The notes beneath the pieces were generated by a model that saw nothing but the letters and a program-made list of their open reading frames with translations, searched no databases and had not been told where the DNA came from. This document shows positions 19,301 to 21,014 of a DNA stretch of 21,014 bases, piece by piece. How positions within the stretch are numbered: the first letter of the stretch is position 1; every line of letters starts with the position of its first letter. A program made the translations under genes and the position numbers. The DNA is from Stramenopiles sp. TOSAG23-6 (Eukaryota; Sar): positions 1 to 21,014 of the forward strand of contig LT636031.1 in the NCBI GenBank assembly GCA_900128565.1. The letters run 5' to 3'.

Positions 19301-20964
19301 CCTACGAGGTTTAGGACATACTTCTGACGGTAAACATTTTTGCAAATTCCTCTTATCAGGACGCCCACAAATGTTTCTACCATGTCTTGACAGTAAAGTA
19401 GATTTAGTAGTGAGAATTTCTGTCTCAACTTTTGTCCATGCACTATGACCATTTTCCGAACAAGTGCACCCTCTATTTTTATTCCAGTAGCATCTCTCAA
19501 TTACGCATTGATCTAAATCCATGTCTTGTTCACAATTACCACCTCCACAGTATTGCCCACAAAAAAAGTTATCACCATTAACATCAGTTACACCTTCTTT
19601 TTTGAAACATTCATCTTTTGTAGTTGGTGTCACTCCATTATCTCTCCAATTACAGTTCTTTTCTAACTCGCACAATGAGAGATTGGCCTCTTGCCATACA
19701 TGTCCATTAGAAGTATAAGCATAACCAGACTTAAGTCTATGAAATGTACCAACTGATTCATTTACATCAACCCATTTGTAATCAAGATCTTTTTGACAAT
19801 CAACCTTTGCATGGTTCACATACGTCTCACCATTTTTTGCTTTCGTAGCAGTTGGTACACAAAACGACAATTTCTTTACAGCAGTATCGCAACTAACAAT
19901 CATCTCTGAATCAAGACGATTTTGCGCCGAATCACCAAAATGATTTTGGCCTACTTTACAGTAACTTTTCTTATTTTTGTCATCATAGAGAGAGGTCACT
20001 GTAATGCCATTCATAGCTTCCAATGCTTTGCATTGTTCTTCTGTTAGAGGGCCTGTTTTCAAATCAATCATACACACACCCTGTTCATGCATGTATCCAC
20101 TACCAACACAATTTTTCATTGTAACCTTTTTCATCCATTTTTGTTCTGCACAGTAGTAATAATCGCTCGGTTTTTTTATCAACTCTGTTGCTTTCGTCAA
20201 ATCCGAAGGGCAAACTAAACTTTTAGAAGTTGGAACATCGTATAAACCTGCCAACAGTCCACTAGAATTCACAATTTTACTACTGAATCCTAAATCATCT
20301 GCAACATAATCCCAAACGCCCGGATCTTTCTCAGTGCCATGAGGAGCATTTTGTACCCAACATTTAAATAATGCTTTTGCTGCAGCTGATCCACTCATTT
20401 GCGTACATTGTTTCTTGCTATGATTGTCAGAGCATACTCCAGAATAACAATCACTCGATGTTGTGCAATCGTCTAAATTTGCCTTTGTTTTACCGTGATA
20501 TACAGCCGATTGACATTCATTGACAAATTTCCTTGCTGCGTCAATGTCGTCCTCTGATGCATTTTGCTCAACTTCACTATCGCAGTTCATATCACCTGGA
20601 ATATTTTTCAGGTACATCTGTTTACCGTAATATTGAATAAAGGATTTTGCTTTTTCATAATCAGCACCACATCCTCCAGGTTCAGTCTTTTCTTTTTTTG
20701 CAATTGCCGTCGCTGTATCAGAAAGCACACAATCATCTTTACCTGGTTCACCACCTACTCCAACAGAACACGTGTCAGTGTGAACACCCACTTTTTCTTC
20801 TCTGACGCAACATTGTGTCCACGCAGCAATTTTGCTACAACAAGGATCCTTGTTGAATTCGGCTTTTTTTGCTGGATCATTTGGATCTATTGTACAAGCC
20901 ACTGAATTGGGTAGCGTAACGGTAGTCGTTGCAGGTGTCAAAAAGGAATCAAGGTAGTGTAAGC
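16364..20964 (-). CDS. Giant cysteine-rich surface protein, probably GPI-anchored or tail-anchored (5' partial)
   Basis: This is a single 4601-nt 3' exon encoding about 1533 residues and ending in TAA at 16364. The exon begins inside a codon at 20964, just after the 3' end of a repeat-family intron. The start and any signal peptide lie beyond the window; the internal TTG at 20941 is not a start. The chain is packed with cysteines (patterns such as CxxxxxCxW and DCxxxxxC), Trp and Lys, with many N-x-S/T sites, so an extracellular disulfide-bonded protein is likely. Near the C-terminus is a sushi-like module (CNAVDGF ... ITRECDTDGNW ... C), then a repeated linker PTPNDKT, then a cysteine-free alpha/beta region that could be SEA-like. 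The last residues (GSSGASSKELASFLSITFCILMFIL) are a small-residue site plus a hydrophobic end, as in a GPI-attachment signal. Role in adhesion or cell covering is inferred. I do not recognise a named family. Confidence 0.8.
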
Positions 20965-21014
20965 ATGTATTGTGAAAAATATTTTTTTTTTTGGTTTAAA
21001 AAAATCGTTAGGTA
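20965..21014 (-). other. Repeat-family non-canonical intron, 3' part only, cysteine-rich gene
   Basis: The last 50 bases match the 3' half of the intron family: TACCTAACGATTTTTTT, a T-rich tract, then AATATTTTTCACAATACAT. The exon starts with GCTTACAC. The 5' half lies beyond the window. Confidence 0.8.

Overview
This window looks like AT-rich nuclear DNA from a flagellated protist. It carries spliceosomal-type introns, a GARP-complex subunit (VPS53), Sel1/MYND, ankyrin and Tudor/RAMA proteins, a very large cysteine-rich surface protein, and no operon structure. All checked genes end with ordinary TAA or TGA stops. The lineage cannot be fixed from this sequence. A stramenopile or alveolate is my best guess, with low confidence.

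Layout: 1-4093 (+) is the 3' part of an ankyrin-repeat / UvrD-like (SF1) helicase gene, with one frame break in an A7 run at 124-130. 4372-5499 (-) is a Sel1-repeat protein with a C-terminal MYND zinc finger; its 5' end and upstream CT-rich region are tandemly duplicated. 6004-7692 (+) is a basic coiled-coil protein, possibly CSPP1-like. 7789-9433 (-) is a three-exon orphan gene. 9756-11885 (-) is a four-exon gene encoding a putative chromatin protein (Tudor-like, RAMA, Tudor-like, LysM-like). 12274-15163 (-) is four-exon VPS53. 15478-16116 (+) is a two-domain DUF1330 protein. 16364-20964 (-) is the 3' exon of a giant cysteine-rich surface protein that continues beyond the window.

The main discovery is a family of nine closely related short introns (eight complete, 87-108 nt, plus one partial at the right edge) in the four intron-bearing minus-strand genes. 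They share GTAYNTTTTA-like 5' ends, a central palindrome close to GTACGAAATTTYGTAC, a branch-point-like TACCTAAC and a 3' end close to CCAAAATACAT. Their two ends are imperfect inverted repeats. Reading frame, plus VPS53 protein homology for three of them, places the splice boundaries at GT...AT. Canonical GT-AG either fails or deletes conserved residues. With one uniform boundary rule, GT...AT is the only placement that fits all eight. They behave like introner elements (mobile, intron-generating DNA) that need a spliceosome tolerant of a 3' AT.

Functionally the genes are a mixed eukaryotic set: vesicle tethering (VPS53), putative chromatin reading (RAMA/Tudor), a helicase-like ATPase, scaffold proteins and a surface protein. 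No shared pathway is implied. The shared feature is the intron family.
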